Shown here: piece by piece, positions 18,261 to 27,372 of the stretch
Layout of the letters: each line of letters opens with the position of its first letter
Position numbering within the stretch: position 1 is the first letter of the stretch
Assembly (NCBI GenBank): GCA_037200885.1
Contig: JBBCIN010000003.1
Location: 1,116,001 to 1,180,000 of the forward strand
Source of the DNA: PMG-095 sp037200885
GTDB taxonomy: Bacteria > Myxococcota_A > Polyangia > Polyangiales > Polyangiaceae
Direction of reading: 5' to 3'
Length of the DNA stretch: 64,000 nucleotides
Position numbers and translations under genes: made by a program
Notes under the pieces: generated by a model
What the model saw: only the letters and a program-made list of their open reading frames with translations
Told to the model about the DNA's origin: nothing
The model's database searches: none

Positions 18261-18282
18261 ACCCATACTAATGAATATGGGT
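18261..18282. promoter_or_regulatory. Palindromic operator candidate of the vapBC module
   Basis: ACCCATA (18261-18267), 8 bp, TATGGGT (18276-18282); a further direct ACCCATA copy lies at 18284-18290. It is AT-rich compared with the surroundings and lies just upstream of the antitoxin start at 18249. VapB-type RHH proteins commonly bind such sites; binding here is inferred. Confidence 0.55.
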
Positions 18283-18365
18283 CACCCATATTTCTCGCAA
18301 GCGCTCGGGCGCAAACCGCAGGTCGTGTCGTCGAATGTGGCCGCGTTCGGTTTCACTGACCCAGT

Positions 18366-19091
18366 CTAAAGTAGCAAAACCCACGCGTCGTAAATCGTGT
18401 GGGTCCAGACGGCGGGGGCGAAGCCGCGGAACGAGTAGATCGCGGTGAACGCCAGGCCGCACACCGCGCGGAACACGAACGAGCGCAGCTCGAACGGTTC
18501 ACCCAAATCACCCACGTAGTGCCAACCGCTGAACACGCACGCGATCGTCAGCGCCCAGGCGACCGCGATCAGGAAGCGCTTGAAGCGCGCCATGCTGCCG
18601 ATCAAGCCGAGGATCAAGCGCAGGCCGAGCCCGAACAGCACGACTCGAAACGCGATCTCTTCGTAAAAGCCCGCGCCGAGTGACATCACGAGGGCACTGA
18701 ACCTGCCGTCCGGAACTCCGTGGGCGAGGGCGAGTTGCTGAACCACGTATTGCCCGGCGAGGCGCATGGCGATGGCGTACAAGATGCCCTCGATGGCCAC
18801 GAACACGAAGCGCGAGCTGCGCAGCGTGTGACCGCGACCGAGCATCAGCAGCACGCCCGCGAACGCCGCGCCGATACCGAGCGTGAGCCCGATGTATTGC
18901 CAGATGCTATTTTCCGCCAGCGTGGTGAGCTCACGAGTCACGACGTCCGCAGCGTTGCGCACGGGCAAGAACACGACGCCCAGGTGGTAGCCGACGAACA
19001 CGGGCAAAGTGAGCGCGAGATCCGCCCAGGGTCCGCTTCCTTCACGTAGGAAACGCTGCGCCTCACTCTCGGCTACGACGGGCTTGGCCAT
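18366..19091 (-). CDS. CPBP (CAAX-like) family intramembrane protease
   Basis: A 241-residue polytopic membrane protein. The family motifs are in order: EE-x3-R in GAGFYEEIAFRVVL (residues about 140-150), a conserved Phe/His in FSGWHYVGD, and H-x3-D near the C-terminus in WTHTIYDAW. These Glu and His residues form the glutamyl protease site of the Abi/CPBP family (Rce1 relatives, including the myxosortases). Whether it sorts MYXO-CTERM proteins such as the one at 53520-53918 cannot be told. It diverges from ligA with about 130 bp between. Confidence 0.85.
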   Translation of the reverse strand: MAKPVVAESEAQRFLREGSGPWADLALTLPVFVGYHLGVVFLPVRNAADVVTRELTTLAENSIWQYIGLTLGIGAAFAGVLLMLGRGHTLRSSRFVFVAIEGILYAIAMRLAGQYVVQQLALAHGVPDGRFSALVMSLGAGFYEEIAFRVVLFGLGLRLILGLIGSMARFKRFLIAVAWALTIACVFSGWHYVGDLGEPFELRSFVFRAVCGLAFTAIYSFRGFAPAVWTHTIYDAWVLLL

Positions 19092-19222
19092 GCTCGGTTC
19101 GGGTCGGACCCTAAGCTAACTTCCTAGGGCAGCGTCAGCAAAGCGTCGACCGGGACTCGGTTCTTTGGCAAATTCCCGCGCGTGATTTTTCCGAGCTTGC
19201 CGCTGCCGGCCGAGGCCCGCCC

Positions 19223-21268
19223 ATGACCACCCTCGCCAGCGCGAAAAAGCGCCACGCGGCGCTCGTGGCCGAGGTCCGCGCGCACGACTACCGCTACTAC
19301 GTGCTGGACGATCCGGCCCTCAGCGACCGCGAGTACGATGCGTTGTACGCCGAGCTGCGCTCGCTCGAAAGCGAGCACCCCGCGCTCAAGTCCGCGGCGT
19401 CTCCGACGCAACGCGTGGGCGACGAGCTGCGCACGGACTTGCGCACCGTGCCGCACGTGGCGCCGATGATGTCGCTCGACAACACCTACAACGACGAAGA
19501 TCTGGCAGAGTTCGAGCGGCGAGTACTCGGCGGTTTGCCGGCCAGCGCGGTGTCGGAGTTCTGCGTCGAACCCAAGCTCGACGGCGGCAGCGTCGAGATC
19601 TTGTATCGCGATGGCCAACTCGTCGGCGGTTCGACCCGCGGCGACGGGCTGAGCGGTGAAGACATCGCGACCAATCTGAAGACGATTCGCTCTTTGCCGC
19701 TCACCATCCCGTACGCGGGACCGCTGACCTTGCGCGCCGAAGTGGTGATTTTTCGCCGTGATTTGGCCAAAATCAACGATCTGCGCGTGGCCGCCGGGGA
19801 AGCGCCGTTCGCCAATCCGAGGAACGCCGCTTCCGGCTCGCTGCGCATGCTCGATCCGCGCGTGGTCGCGCAACGCCAACTGCGAGTGATGGTTTGGCAA
19901 GTCGTGGAAGGTCCGGATTTGGCTGCGACGCACGCCGGAGCCTTGGCCAAGATCGCCGAGCTCGGGTTACCGACACATCGCTTGGAGCGCGTGTGCAAGA
20001 CGCCGGAGGAAGTGCGCGCCGCGATCGCGGAGATCGATCGCGCGCGCCGCGACTATCCGTACGAGACCGACGGCGCGGTGGTCAAAGTGAACTCCTTTTC
20101 GTCGCAGAACATCTTGGGCGCGACCGCGAAGTTTCCGCGCTGGGCGATCGCTTACAAGTTCGGCGCCGAGCGGGCGAACACGCGCGTGCTCGGGATCGTG
20201 GTGCAAGTCGGACGCACCGGCGCATTGACGCCAGTCGCGAACCTGGAACCGACGCAGCTCGCGGGCACGGTCGTGTCGCGCGCGTCGCTGCACAACGCCG
20301 AGATCATCGAGCACTTGGACGTGCGCGTGGGCGACCTGGTGAGCATCGAAAAAGCCGGCGAAATCATCCCTCAGGTGATCGCGGTCGACCCCAGCGCGCG
20401 CACCGGCACGGAAGTGCCGTGGCAAATGCCCGAGGTCTGTCCGAGCTGCGGCACCAAGGTCGTGGTCAGCGAGGAAGAAGTCGCAATTCGCTGCCCGAAC
20501 CGCGTTTGCCCGGCCAAGGTAAAAGGCGCGATTTTACATTTTTCACGCCGATTCGCCATGGACATCGATCACCTCGGCGAATCACTGATCGAGCAGCTGA
20601 TCTCGAGCAAGCTGATCGCGGATGTGTCGGATCTGTACGAGCTGACCGTGCCGCAGATCGAGGCGCTCGAGCGCATGGGCAAGAAGAGCGCCGAAAACGT
20701 GATTCAGTCGATCGAAAAATCACGTGCTCAACCGCTCGAGCGCTTGCTCACCGGCATCGGTATCGAACACGTCGGCCAAGTCGCCGCCAAGCAATTGGCC
20801 GAGGCGGCTGAGTCACTGCAGAATTTGATCTCCTGGGGCTCGGATCACGTGCTCGAGCACGTGGCGCAGATATCGGGCTTCGGACCGAAGATGGTCGAGA
20901 GCGTGCGGCTCTATTTGGAGGACCCGGAAAACCGGCGTTTGCTCGAGAAATTCGCGCGTCTACAGGTCTCGACCCCGCAGCCCAGGGCGCGCGCCGCCGC
21001 CACCGGACCGCTCTCGGGATCTTCGTTTTGTGTCACGGGCGTGCTCTCGCGCAAGCGCGAAGACGTGCACGACGCGATCCGCGCGGCCGGCGGTGAAGTG
21101 CACGACAAGGTCAAGAAGGGCACCACGTACTTGGTGATCGGAGAAAAGGTGGGCAAGGCCAAGACCGACTCCGCCAAGAAGTTCGGGGCACGCGTGATCG
21201 ACGAGCCCACGCTCGAGCGCCTGCTTCGCGGTGAAGCGATCGAAAGCGATGGCAGCCTTGAAGCGTGA
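19223..21268 (+). CDS. ligA: NAD-dependent DNA ligase
   Basis: A 681-residue LigA. An N-terminal Ia domain (YRYYVLDDPALSDREYDALY) binds NMN. The adenylation domain has the active-site Lys at residue 118 in EPKLDGGSVEILY; GG replaces the more usual GL after the KxDG motif. An OB fold, a four-Cys zinc finger (CPSCGT and CPNRVCPAK), helix-hairpin-helix repeats (LTGIGIEHVGQVAAKQLAE) and a C-terminal BRCT domain (FCVTGVLSRKREDVHDAIRA) follow. The full domain set and normal length point to the housekeeping replication and repair ligase. The next gene starts within its last codons. Confidence 0.96.
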   Translation: MTTLASAKKRHAALVAEVRAHDYRYYVLDDPALSDREYDALYAELRSLESEHPALKSAASPTQRVGDELRTDLRTVPHVAPMMSLDNTYNDEDLAEFERRVLGGLPASAVSEFCVEPKLDGGSVEILYRDGQLVGGSTRGDGLSGEDIATNLKTIRSLPLTIPYAGPLTLRAEVVIFRRDLAKINDLRVAAGEAPFANPRNAASGSLRMLDPRVVAQRQLRVMVWQVVEGPDLAATHAGALAKIAELGLPTHRLERVCKTPEEVRAAIAEIDRARRDYPYETDGAVVKVNSFSSQNILGATAKFPRWAIAYKFGAERANTRVLGIVVQVGRTGALTPVANLEPTQLAGTVVSRASLHNAEIIEHLDVRVGDLVSIEKAGEIIPQVIAVDPSARTGTEVPWQMPEVCPSCGTKVVVSEEEVAIRCPNRVCPAKVKGAILHFSRRFAMDIDHLGESLIEQLISSKLIADVSDLYELTVPQIEALERMGKKSAENVIQSIEKSRAQPLERLLTGIGIEHVGQVAAKQLAEAAESLQNLISWGSDHVLEHVAQISGFGPKMVESVRLYLEDPENRRLLEKFARLQVSTPQPRARAAATGPLSGSSFCVTGVLSRKREDVHDAIRAAGGEVHDKVKKGTTYLVIGEKVGKAKTDSAKKFGARVIDEPTLERLLRGEAIESDGSLEA

Positions 21269-22400
21269 GCTCGTACTCGTCTGCGCCGTGCTCTCGACGC
21301 AAGCATGGGCGTGCCACGCGCGCAGTGCGCCCCCCCGAAAACCAGCACCGGCCGCGGCGACGCGAGCGACCCCAGTGACTCCCGACCCGACCGCGACCAC
21401 GAGCGCGCCCGCGCCGGCCAGCGCGAGCGCGTGCGCGTCCGCTTGGCCCGCGCCAATCGCGCTTTCTGCGCTGAAAACCGCACCCGCCAATGCCGCGCTG
21501 AGCCCACTCCGTGCACAACCCGGACTCTGGCTCGCGGACGAAAACAGCGCGTTGCTGGATGCCAAGCCGGACCCCGCTTGGGCCGAAGGTCCACTCGCCC
21601 TCACGGGTGGTAGCAGCGCCACGCGCGGCGTCGCGTTGCCGCGCCTGCCCAAGGCGCTGCGTGGCTGGCTCGGCCGCCCGGTGAAGGTGCTGGGCGCGAG
21701 TGGCGCGGTCTGCGAAACTCGCTTGCAGCGCTTCGCATTGCGCGCACAGATCACGCCCGACCCGCGCACCGCCGAACATTGGGAAGGCTGCGCCGACGGA
21801 CCCGCAATGCCAGCCGAGACGATCGCCGGGGAGATTTGGCGGCTATCCGCGGTGGGAGGGCGCACCCTCATCGCTGAGTTTTCGGCGCCGTGCAAAGGCG
21901 CCTTGTTGGCCGTCGATCCGAACCTGCCCGCGCCCGCGATCGCGGCGCCGGAGCCCGCGGCCGCCGAAGACGGCGCCGCCGTGATGACGGCGTTCCGACA
22001 TTTGCCTGCTTATGCCGCGCTGCAAACGCGCTTTCGAGCCGAGCATCCCGAGCTAGACGGAGCCTGGGACGATCGGGACGCGAGGCGCAGCGTTTCGAAG
22101 CTCGTGCTGCCCGGGCGACCGGAGCTCTTGTTCGTGAGCGTGGAGACCGGCTCGAGCTGCACGGGTTTCTCGGCCAGCCTGAGCGCGCTTTGGGAAACGG
22201 GCCCGAATGGCTCGAGCAAGGTGCTGACCGCGATCGACAACCGCCGACTAACGCCCAGCGCGATCGTGGATTTCGACGGCAACGGCGGCTCCTTGTTACT
22301 CGGTCCGGATGGTCCATTGCAGATGCGTTCGGTGCTGCGGGCCGGCTCGTACGAGCGGGCTTTCCTCAGCGAGGTGCCGTATTTCGCCGGGCCTTGCTGA
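21249..22400 (+). CDS. Secreted hypothetical protein following ligA
   Basis: A 383-residue protein when started at ATG 21249, inside the end of ligA (20-bp overlap). An earlier GTG at 21231 exists, but ATG 21249 leads directly into the signal peptide MAALKRELVLVCAVLSTQAW, ending with a Cys that could be a lipid-attachment site. An Ala/Pro/Thr-rich low-complexity segment (to about residue 80) precedes the folded part. That part has several isolated Cys residues and one motif, SAIVDFDGNGGSLLL, that resembles calcium-binding DxDGN repeats. No family is recognised. It is in an apparent operon with ligA and the FGE-like gene (39-bp gap). Confidence 0.7.
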   Translation: MAALKRELVLVCAVLSTQAWACHARSAPPRKPAPAAATRATPVTPDPTATTSAPAPASASACASAWPAPIALSALKTAPANAALSPLRAQPGLWLADENSALLDAKPDPAWAEGPLALTGGSSATRGVALPRLPKALRGWLGRPVKVLGASGAVCETRLQRFALRAQITPDPRTAEHWEGCADGPAMPAETIAGEIWRLSAVGGRTLIAEFSAPCKGALLAVDPNLPAPAIAAPEPAAAEDGAAVMTAFRHLPAYAALQTRFRAEHPELDGAWDDRDARRSVSKLVLPGRPELLFVSVETGSSCTGFSASLSALWETGPNGSSKVLTAIDNRRLTPSAIVDFDGNGGSLLLGPDGPLQMRSVLRAGSYERAFLSEVPYFAGPC

Positions 22401-22439
22401 TCCGCCGCGCGGTTTCGCGTTATCTTGTCCGGCCCTGAC

Positions 22440-23324
22440 GTGCCCAAAATCCGACTCACGCGCATCAACTACGCCTTAGCGGCGGCGGTTGCGGCGTTGG
22501 CCTCGGTCGCGATCAGCGTGCGCTTCGCTCAATCGGAGCGACGCGTGCCGGCGCGCTGTCCGCCCGGCCTGGTCGCGCAAGATGCGCGTTGCTGCGGCGT
22601 GGGTCAGGGGCTCGCGAACACCGGTCAGTGTACGGGCGTGGCTAGCGCCTGCGCGAACGACATGGTGCGGGACGACTTCGGCGCTTGCTTGCTCCCTGAC
22701 GCGCGCGTCGCGATCGCCGGCGGAACGAGCCATATCGGCGCGCCGGATTGGGAAGGCCCGGAGCAATCGCTGCACGACGTCAATGTGCCGGCGTTCGCCC
22801 TCGACCGCGCGGAGGTCACCGTGGCTCGCTTCCGGATCTGCGCGGCGGCCGGCGCATGCCCGAAAATCGCAGACGACTCGGAGCCGGGGCGCCCGGTGCG
22901 CAACGTGAGTCCCGGTGAAGCGGCCGCGTTCTGCGCGTTCGTCGGCGGGCGCTTACCGAGCGCTGATGAATGGCTATTCGCCGCGGCTGGCAGCGCAGGT
23001 CGACGCTACCCTTGGGGCAACACGGGTCTAGTCTGCCGCCGCGCGAGTTTCGGACTCGTCACTGGACCCTGCGCGCGCGCGGGCATTGGACCGGATCTGG
23101 CCGGAGCGCGGCCGGATGGTGCCACTCCCGAGGGCGCGCTCGATCTTTCGGGCAACGTCGCTGAATGGACGCTCGAGCGCGATGGCTCCTTCGCCGCGCG
23201 CGGCGGCTCTTACCGCTCCGAGCTGGCGGCTGAGCTCAAGGCTTGGGCCGTCGAGCTCCGCCAAACGCGCGCCGCCCACGTCGGCTTTCGTTGCGCCTAC
23301 TCGGCTGACGACGGCGCGAAATAG
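22440..23324 (+). CDS. Secreted FGE/SUMF1-fold protein
   Basis: A 294-residue protein from GTG 22440 (MPKIRLTRINYALAAAVAAL, signal anchor); an in-frame TTG lies 15 bp earlier. A Cys-containing segment (CPPGLVAQDARCCGVGQGLA) precedes the formylglycine-generating-enzyme-type sulfatase-modifying domain. Diagnostic blocks are ALDRAEVTVARFRICAAAGA, LPSADEWLFAAAGSAGRRYP with WGNTG, ALDLSGNVAEW, ARGGSY and HVGFRCAYS. The Cys pair that performs catalysis in true FGE is not evident between ARGGSY and VGFR, so it is more likely a binding or structural member of the fold than a sulfatase activator. Third gene of the ligA cluster. Confidence 0.82.
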   Translation: MPKIRLTRINYALAAAVAALASVAISVRFAQSERRVPARCPPGLVAQDARCCGVGQGLANTGQCTGVASACANDMVRDDFGACLLPDARVAIAGGTSHIGAPDWEGPEQSLHDVNVPAFALDRAEVTVARFRICAAAGACPKIADDSEPGRPVRNVSPGEAAAFCAFVGGRLPSADEWLFAAAGSAGRRYPWGNTGLVCRRASFGLVTGPCARAGIGPDLAGARPDGATPEGALDLSGNVAEWTLERDGSFAARGGSYRSELAAELKAWAVELRQTRAAHVGFRCAYSADDGAK

Positions 23325-23331
23325 CAAGAGT

Positions 23332-23355
23332 GGGCGATCGCGATCCAGCATCGCA
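23332..23355 (-). repeat. Dispersed intergenic repeat, right end, inverted
   Basis: On the minus strand it reads TGCGATGCTGGATCGCGATC followed by GCCC, the right block of the dispersed repeat family. It lies just past the FGE-like stop and before the end of the RES toxin gene. Confidence 0.6.
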
Positions 23356-23421
23356 GCTCCGACAGCGCTGCGTTCCCGGCGAGCAGCGACTCGCGCTCGG
23401 GCCACGAGCAGCAGCGGCGCT

Positions 23422-23904
23422 TCAACGCCCGCCCGAGCGGAAGACCGAGTCGTACTCTACTTTGCGCAGGACTCTCGCGCTCAGGGTTTGCGCATCGGCG
23501 TGCGCCGGGTTCACGAGCAGGCACGATTCTTCGGGCACGATCACCGAGGGCACGAGCAGCAGCGCGCTGCGCCGCGTGTCGATCCATTCCGATCCCGCTC
23601 GTTCGCCGGCGAGGCCGGCGGGCACCGCCTTCCACGTCGGATCGAGCCGCGCTAGGTCGAGCACTTCACGCCGAGCCCAAACCTCGTCGGGGATCGTGAT
23701 TTCGATCATGAACTTGTTCAGCGGCAAGCCCGCCGCATCGATGTGAGCGACGGTCTCGAGCATGGCGAGCGCCGCGCTGAGCGCGGTGTAGAGCACCGCT
23801 TGACCGGGCTTGTTCCAGCGCCCGGGATCGACCGCCGCGCCCAAACCCGATAGATCCAGCGCCCCATATTTGCGAGTCTCGGTCGCGACGCGGTAGGCGA
23901 TCAA
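23422..23904 (-). CDS. RES-domain toxin
   Basis: A 160-residue RES-domain protein. It begins MIAYRVATETRKYGALDLSG and has the family motif RWNKPGQAVLYTALSAALAM with LETVAH, including the Arg, Tyr and Glu residues of the NAD-binding pocket. RES toxins of Xre-RES modules (for example MbcT, ParT) deplete or transfer NAD-derived groups. It is downstream of, and on the same strand as, the ParS-type antitoxin gene (67-bp gap), the usual gene order. Confidence 0.86.
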   Translation of the reverse strand: MIAYRVATETRKYGALDLSGLGAAVDPGRWNKPGQAVLYTALSAALAMLETVAHIDAAGLPLNKFMIEITIPDEVWARREVLDLARLDPTWKAVPAGLAGERAGSEWIDTRRSALLLVPSVIVPEESCLLVNPAHADAQTLSARVLRKVEYDSVFRSGGR

Positions 23905-23971
23905 GGCTTACTCCACGCGCACCGCAGGCCTGCTCTTCCCTCCCCACCGCTCCACTTCGACATCGTCGAGC

Positions 23972-24532
23972 TCAGACGTACGCGCCGCTACGCAAGGCTC
24001 CCAGGGCACGCTCGACAACGCGCGTGCCGGTTTCCGTGTCCAATAGCCGGGACGGGCGCTGGCCGCCGAGCGCAGGTTGGGGGGTTTCGATCCAACGACC
24101 CAGCCAAGCTCCCACGTCGAGCTCAGCAGCTTCAGGAGCGGTGCTGCTGTCGACGAGCTCGCGTGCTTGCGCCAGCAGGCGCAAAAGATTGAACGTGCGC
24201 CGGTTCGCATCACCGCGCAAAGGCTCGCTGCTCGAGATCTTTTCCTCGACGGATGCGCGCGAGACAGCCAGCATTTCCAAGAGCCGCTTGCGGGGCATGC
24301 CGAGCGCTCCGGCCAGCAATGACAGCAACACCGCGGGCAGCCCGGCACGTTCGAGCGCGACCTGCTTACTCGACTCGAGCCCGGTAATGCGCGCGGCGAG
24401 ATCAGCGACCTGCGCTGGGCGGAGCTTCTTGTTCACCTTGATGTGCAAGCGCTCGTTGGCGGCGGGGGCGCGCGTTCCACGCGCCTGGGCTTCGACCTCG
24501 AGGGTGAATAGGCTGGATTCGGGAAGTATCAT
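23972..24532 (-). CDS. Xre/MbcA/ParS-type antitoxin
   Basis: A 186-residue protein when started at ATG 24532 (MILPESSLFTLEVEAQARG). The frame stays open further upstream, but the upstream part would run through the operator repeats and is not protein-like. The central HTH-like region (LLSLLAGALGMPRKRLLEML) is followed by the DUF2384 toxin-binding domain (FNLLRLLAQARELVDSST, then AWLGRWIETPQPALGGQRPS and LLDTETGTRVVERAL). GxxP and Lxxxxxxxxxx-LxRI-like features fit MbcA/ParS antitoxins. It neutralises the adjacent RES toxin and probably represses its own promoter through the repeats at 24541-24620. Confidence 0.86.
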   Translation of the reverse strand: MILPESSLFTLEVEAQARGTRAPAANERLHIKVNKKLRPAQVADLAARITGLESSKQVALERAGLPAVLLSLLAGALGMPRKRLLEMLAVSRASVEEKISSSEPLRGDANRRTFNLLRLLAQARELVDSSTAPEAAELDVGAWLGRWIETPQPALGGQRPSRLLDTETGTRVVERALGALRSGAYV

Positions 24533-24540
24533 CCGTGGCA

Positions 24541-24620
24541 TCCAATCATGGACAGGAGGGTGTCCAATAATGGACAGGAGGGTGTCCAATAATGGACAGG
24601 AGGGTGTCCAATAATGGATC
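24541..24620. promoter_or_regulatory. Array of four operator-like palindromes, 22-bp period
   Basis: Units of 22 bp (TCCAATAATGGACAGGAGGG plus TG) start at 24541, 24563, 24585 and 24607; the first has one changed base and the last is partial. Each joint makes the palindrome TGTCCAATAATGGACA (perfect at 24561-24576 and 24583-24598). The array lies between the divergent ParS-type antitoxin (start 24532) and cinA (start 24759). A 22-bp step is close to two DNA turns, placing sites on one helix face. Likely cooperative autorepression sites; inference. Confidence 0.7.
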
Positions 24621-24758
24621 TTTCGCCGAGTACCGGCAAGCGCACACGGGTAAGCGGATAATACCGTTAACCTATTAGCCGAGCGGGTGAGGCCGGCGCG
24701 AGCGCGCGCTGGTACGGAACGTGTACGAGATCGAAGGCCGCGTGGTATCCCATGCCCC

Positions 24759-26009
24759 ATGTCCGCCGCGATCCTATGCATCGGAACCGAGCTCACCCGA
24801 GGTGAGCTTCAGAACAGCAACGCGACCTGGCTAGCCGAAGCCCTGACCACGATCGGCTTCGAAGTGTTGGACATCGATTGTGTGGACGACGATCGCGAGC
24901 GCATCGAGGCCGCGCTCACGCGGCTCACCCTGGCCCACGAGGTCGTGGTTTGCACGGGCGGCCTGGGCCCGACCACCGACGACATCACCACCGAGTGCGC
25001 CGCGCGCTTGGCCGGCGTGGAGCTGGTGCGCGACGAAGCGTCGCTCGAGGCAATCCGTGAGCGGCTCGCGCGCTTCGGCCGCCAAATGGCGCTGTCCAAT
25101 GCCAAACAGGCTAATTTTCCACGCGGTTCGTCGATCTTGCCCAACCCGAACGGCACCGCGCCCGGCTTCGAGCTGAAGCTGAACCGCGCGCTCGCCTACT
25201 TCATGCCCGGCGTGCCCTTCGAGATGAAGGCCATGTTCGAGTCCTTCGTCGAGCCGAGGATCCTGCCGCTGCTCGGCGACCGCCACTTCCAAGTCCTGCT
25301 CCGTACCCTCGGCTTGCCCGAGAGTGAAGTGAACGATCGCCTAGCGGGGATCGAAGCGGAGCTCGGCGTATTGATCGGTTACCGCGCCACGATGCCCGAA
25401 ATCGAGGTCAAAGTACTCGCGCGCGCGCTCAGCCTCGCGCTTGCACAGGAACGCGCCGAACGGGGCGCGCGCGCGGTGCGCGAGCGTCTCGGCGATGAAG
25501 TGATCTTCGGCGAGGGAAAGGCGCGCTTCCCGGAAGCCGTGTGCACGCTGCTGCAGGCCAAAGGCCAAACCTTGGCGCTCGCTGAATCGTGCACCGGTGG
25601 CTTGGTCTCGGAGCTGCTGACGGCACACTCCGGCGCCAGCGCGGTGTTCCGCGGCGGCGCCGTCACCTACTCGAATGAATCGAAAATCGCCCTGCTCGGC
25701 GTGCCCGCGGTGCTCTTGGCGCGCTTCGGCGCGGTCAGCGCCGAAGTCGCGCGCGCCATGGCCGAAGGCGCGCGGCTCGCCTTCAGCGCGGACGTCGCGC
25801 TCGCGCTGACTGGCATTGCGGGCCCCACCGGCGGCTCGGCAGAGAAACCCGTGGGCCTGGTCCACTACGCGGTCGCCAGCGCGGCCGGCGTGAGCGATCG
25901 GCGCGTCGTGTTCACGGGCAACCGCGAACAAGTGCGCCGCCGCGCCGCATTCGCCGGCCTCGCCCTGGTGCGCCGCGTGGCGCAGCACGGACACGAGCCG
26001 GCGACCTGA
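24759..26009 (+). CDS. cinA: CinA-type competence/damage protein, nicotinamide-nucleotide amidase
   Basis: A 416-residue protein from ATG 24759 (MSAAILCIGTELTRGELQNS); 24 in-frame residues upstream lack conservation. Residues 1-165 are the MoCF_biosynth-like domain with VVCTGGLGPTTDDITTECAA and FPRGSSILPNPNGTAPGFEL, the ADP-ribose pyrophosphatase-type half. The C-terminal CinA domain (LALAESCTGGLVSELLTAH, then FRGGAVTYSNESK) contains the Ser/Thr and Lys/Tyr residues of the NMN deamidase. Thus both enzymatic parts of pyridine-nucleotide recycling are present and the length is normal. It is divergent from the RES/ParS module. Confidence 0.93.
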   Translation: MSAAILCIGTELTRGELQNSNATWLAEALTTIGFEVLDIDCVDDDRERIEAALTRLTLAHEVVVCTGGLGPTTDDITTECAARLAGVELVRDEASLEAIRERLARFGRQMALSNAKQANFPRGSSILPNPNGTAPGFELKLNRALAYFMPGVPFEMKAMFESFVEPRILPLLGDRHFQVLLRTLGLPESEVNDRLAGIEAELGVLIGYRATMPEIEVKVLARALSLALAQERAERGARAVRERLGDEVIFGEGKARFPEAVCTLLQAKGQTLALAESCTGGLVSELLTAHSGASAVFRGGAVTYSNESKIALLGVPAVLLARFGAVSAEVARAMAEGARLAFSADVALALTGIAGPTGGSAEKPVGLVHYAVASAAGVSDRRVVFTGNREQVRRRAAFAGLALVRRVAQHGHEPAT

Positions 26010-26042
26010 GCTCCCGCGTCGCAGGCTGAGCGCGGCGCTCGA

Positions 26043-27368
26043 TCAGTTCAGCGACGCATCGCGCCGGCGAAGCGGCTCGGGCGGCGGTTCGCCCTTGGGA
26101 CGACTGGTGAAGGTCAAGCCAGCGGCTTCCGGATCGTGATCGACGTACACCACGTCGCCGGGCGAGAACGCGCCTTCCAAAACGCGGCGCGCCAGCGCAT
26201 CTTCGACCAGCTTTTGAATCGCGCGCTTGAGCGGGCGAGCGCCGAATTGCGGATCCCAGCCGGCCTCCGCCAAGAACTCCTTGGCGGCGTCGGTGATGTG
26301 GAAGCCGAGATCGCGCTTGGCCAAACGGCTCACCAGGTAGCCCAGTTGGATCTCGACGATGTGACGCAGCTCACTGCGATCCAGCCGGTGATAGACCACC
26401 ACTTCGTCGAGGCGGTTCAAGAACTCCGGGCGGAAGTGGGCGTGGAGGGCATCCTGAACGGCCTTTTGACTCGCCTGCTCACGCTCTTCCGTGCTCAAGC
26501 CCGGGCGATCTTCGATCGCGGCAAGCTCGGCGGTTCCGATGTTGCTGGTCAGGATCACGACCGTGTTTTTGAAGTCCACGGTGCGGCCTTGGCCGTCCGT
26601 GAGCCGGCCGTCATCGAGCAGCTGGAGCAGCGTGTTGAAAACGTCGGGATGGGCCTTCTCGACCTCGTCGAACAAGACCACCGAGTAAGGCCGACGGCGC
26701 ACGGGCTCCGTCAATTGACCGCCTTCATCGTAGCCGACGTAGCCCGGCGGCGCGCCGATCAAGCGCGAAACCGCGTGGCGCTCCATGTATTCGCTCATGT
26801 CGATGCGAATCATCGCGCGCTCGTCGTCGAACAAGAACTCGGCCAATGCCCGAGCTGTTTCGGTCTTGCCGACACCCGTGGGACCCAAAAACAAGAACGA
26901 ACCGATCGGGCGCTTGTCGTCACCCAAGCCCGCGCGCGAGCGGCGCACCGCGTTGGCGACTGCGACCAGGGCCGGCTCTTGCCCGATCACGCGCTTTCGC
27001 AGGCTCTCCTCCATGTGGATCAGCTTCTGCTTCTCGCCCTCGAGCATCTTGGACACGGGCACACCGGTCCACTTGGAGACGATCGCCGCGATGTCTTCCT
27101 CGGTGACTTCTTCCTTCAGGTACGAACCATTGGCCTGCACGCGGCCGAGCTCAGCGCGATCTTTCTCCGACTCTTTGTCGATCGCGGGGATGCGGCCGTA
27201 TTGAATTTCGGCGGCTTTTCCGAGATCACCAGCGCGCCGCGCGTTCTCGGCTTGCTGACGCAGCTCCTCCAGCTCGGCTTGGTTTTTGCGTAGGCGCTCG
27301 ATGATTTCTTTCTCGCGCAGCCATTGCGCGCGCATGCCGTCGCGCTGCTCGTTGAGCTCGCCCACTTC
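26043..27368 (-). pseudogene. clpB: ClpB disaggregase, C-terminal half only (5' truncated)
   Basis: About 440 residues that match only the end of ClpB (full length about 860-870). It opens inside the middle-domain coiled coil (VGELNEQRDGMRAQWLREKE) and then has the second AAA+ module: GPTGVGKTETARALAEFLF (Walker A), VVLFDEVEKAHPDVFNTLLQ (Walker B), sensor LTSNIGTAELA, and FRPEFLNRLDEVVVYHRLDR. The C-terminal domain is intact. The N domain and the first ATPase module are missing. Upstream of about 27368 the sequence belongs to a sigma factor in the opposite direction, so the 5' part was lost by a rearrangement (or an assembly join). A GTG at 27365 is the only nearby start; a functional protein is unlikely. 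Confidence 0.8.
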
Positions 27369-27372
27369 GCGG

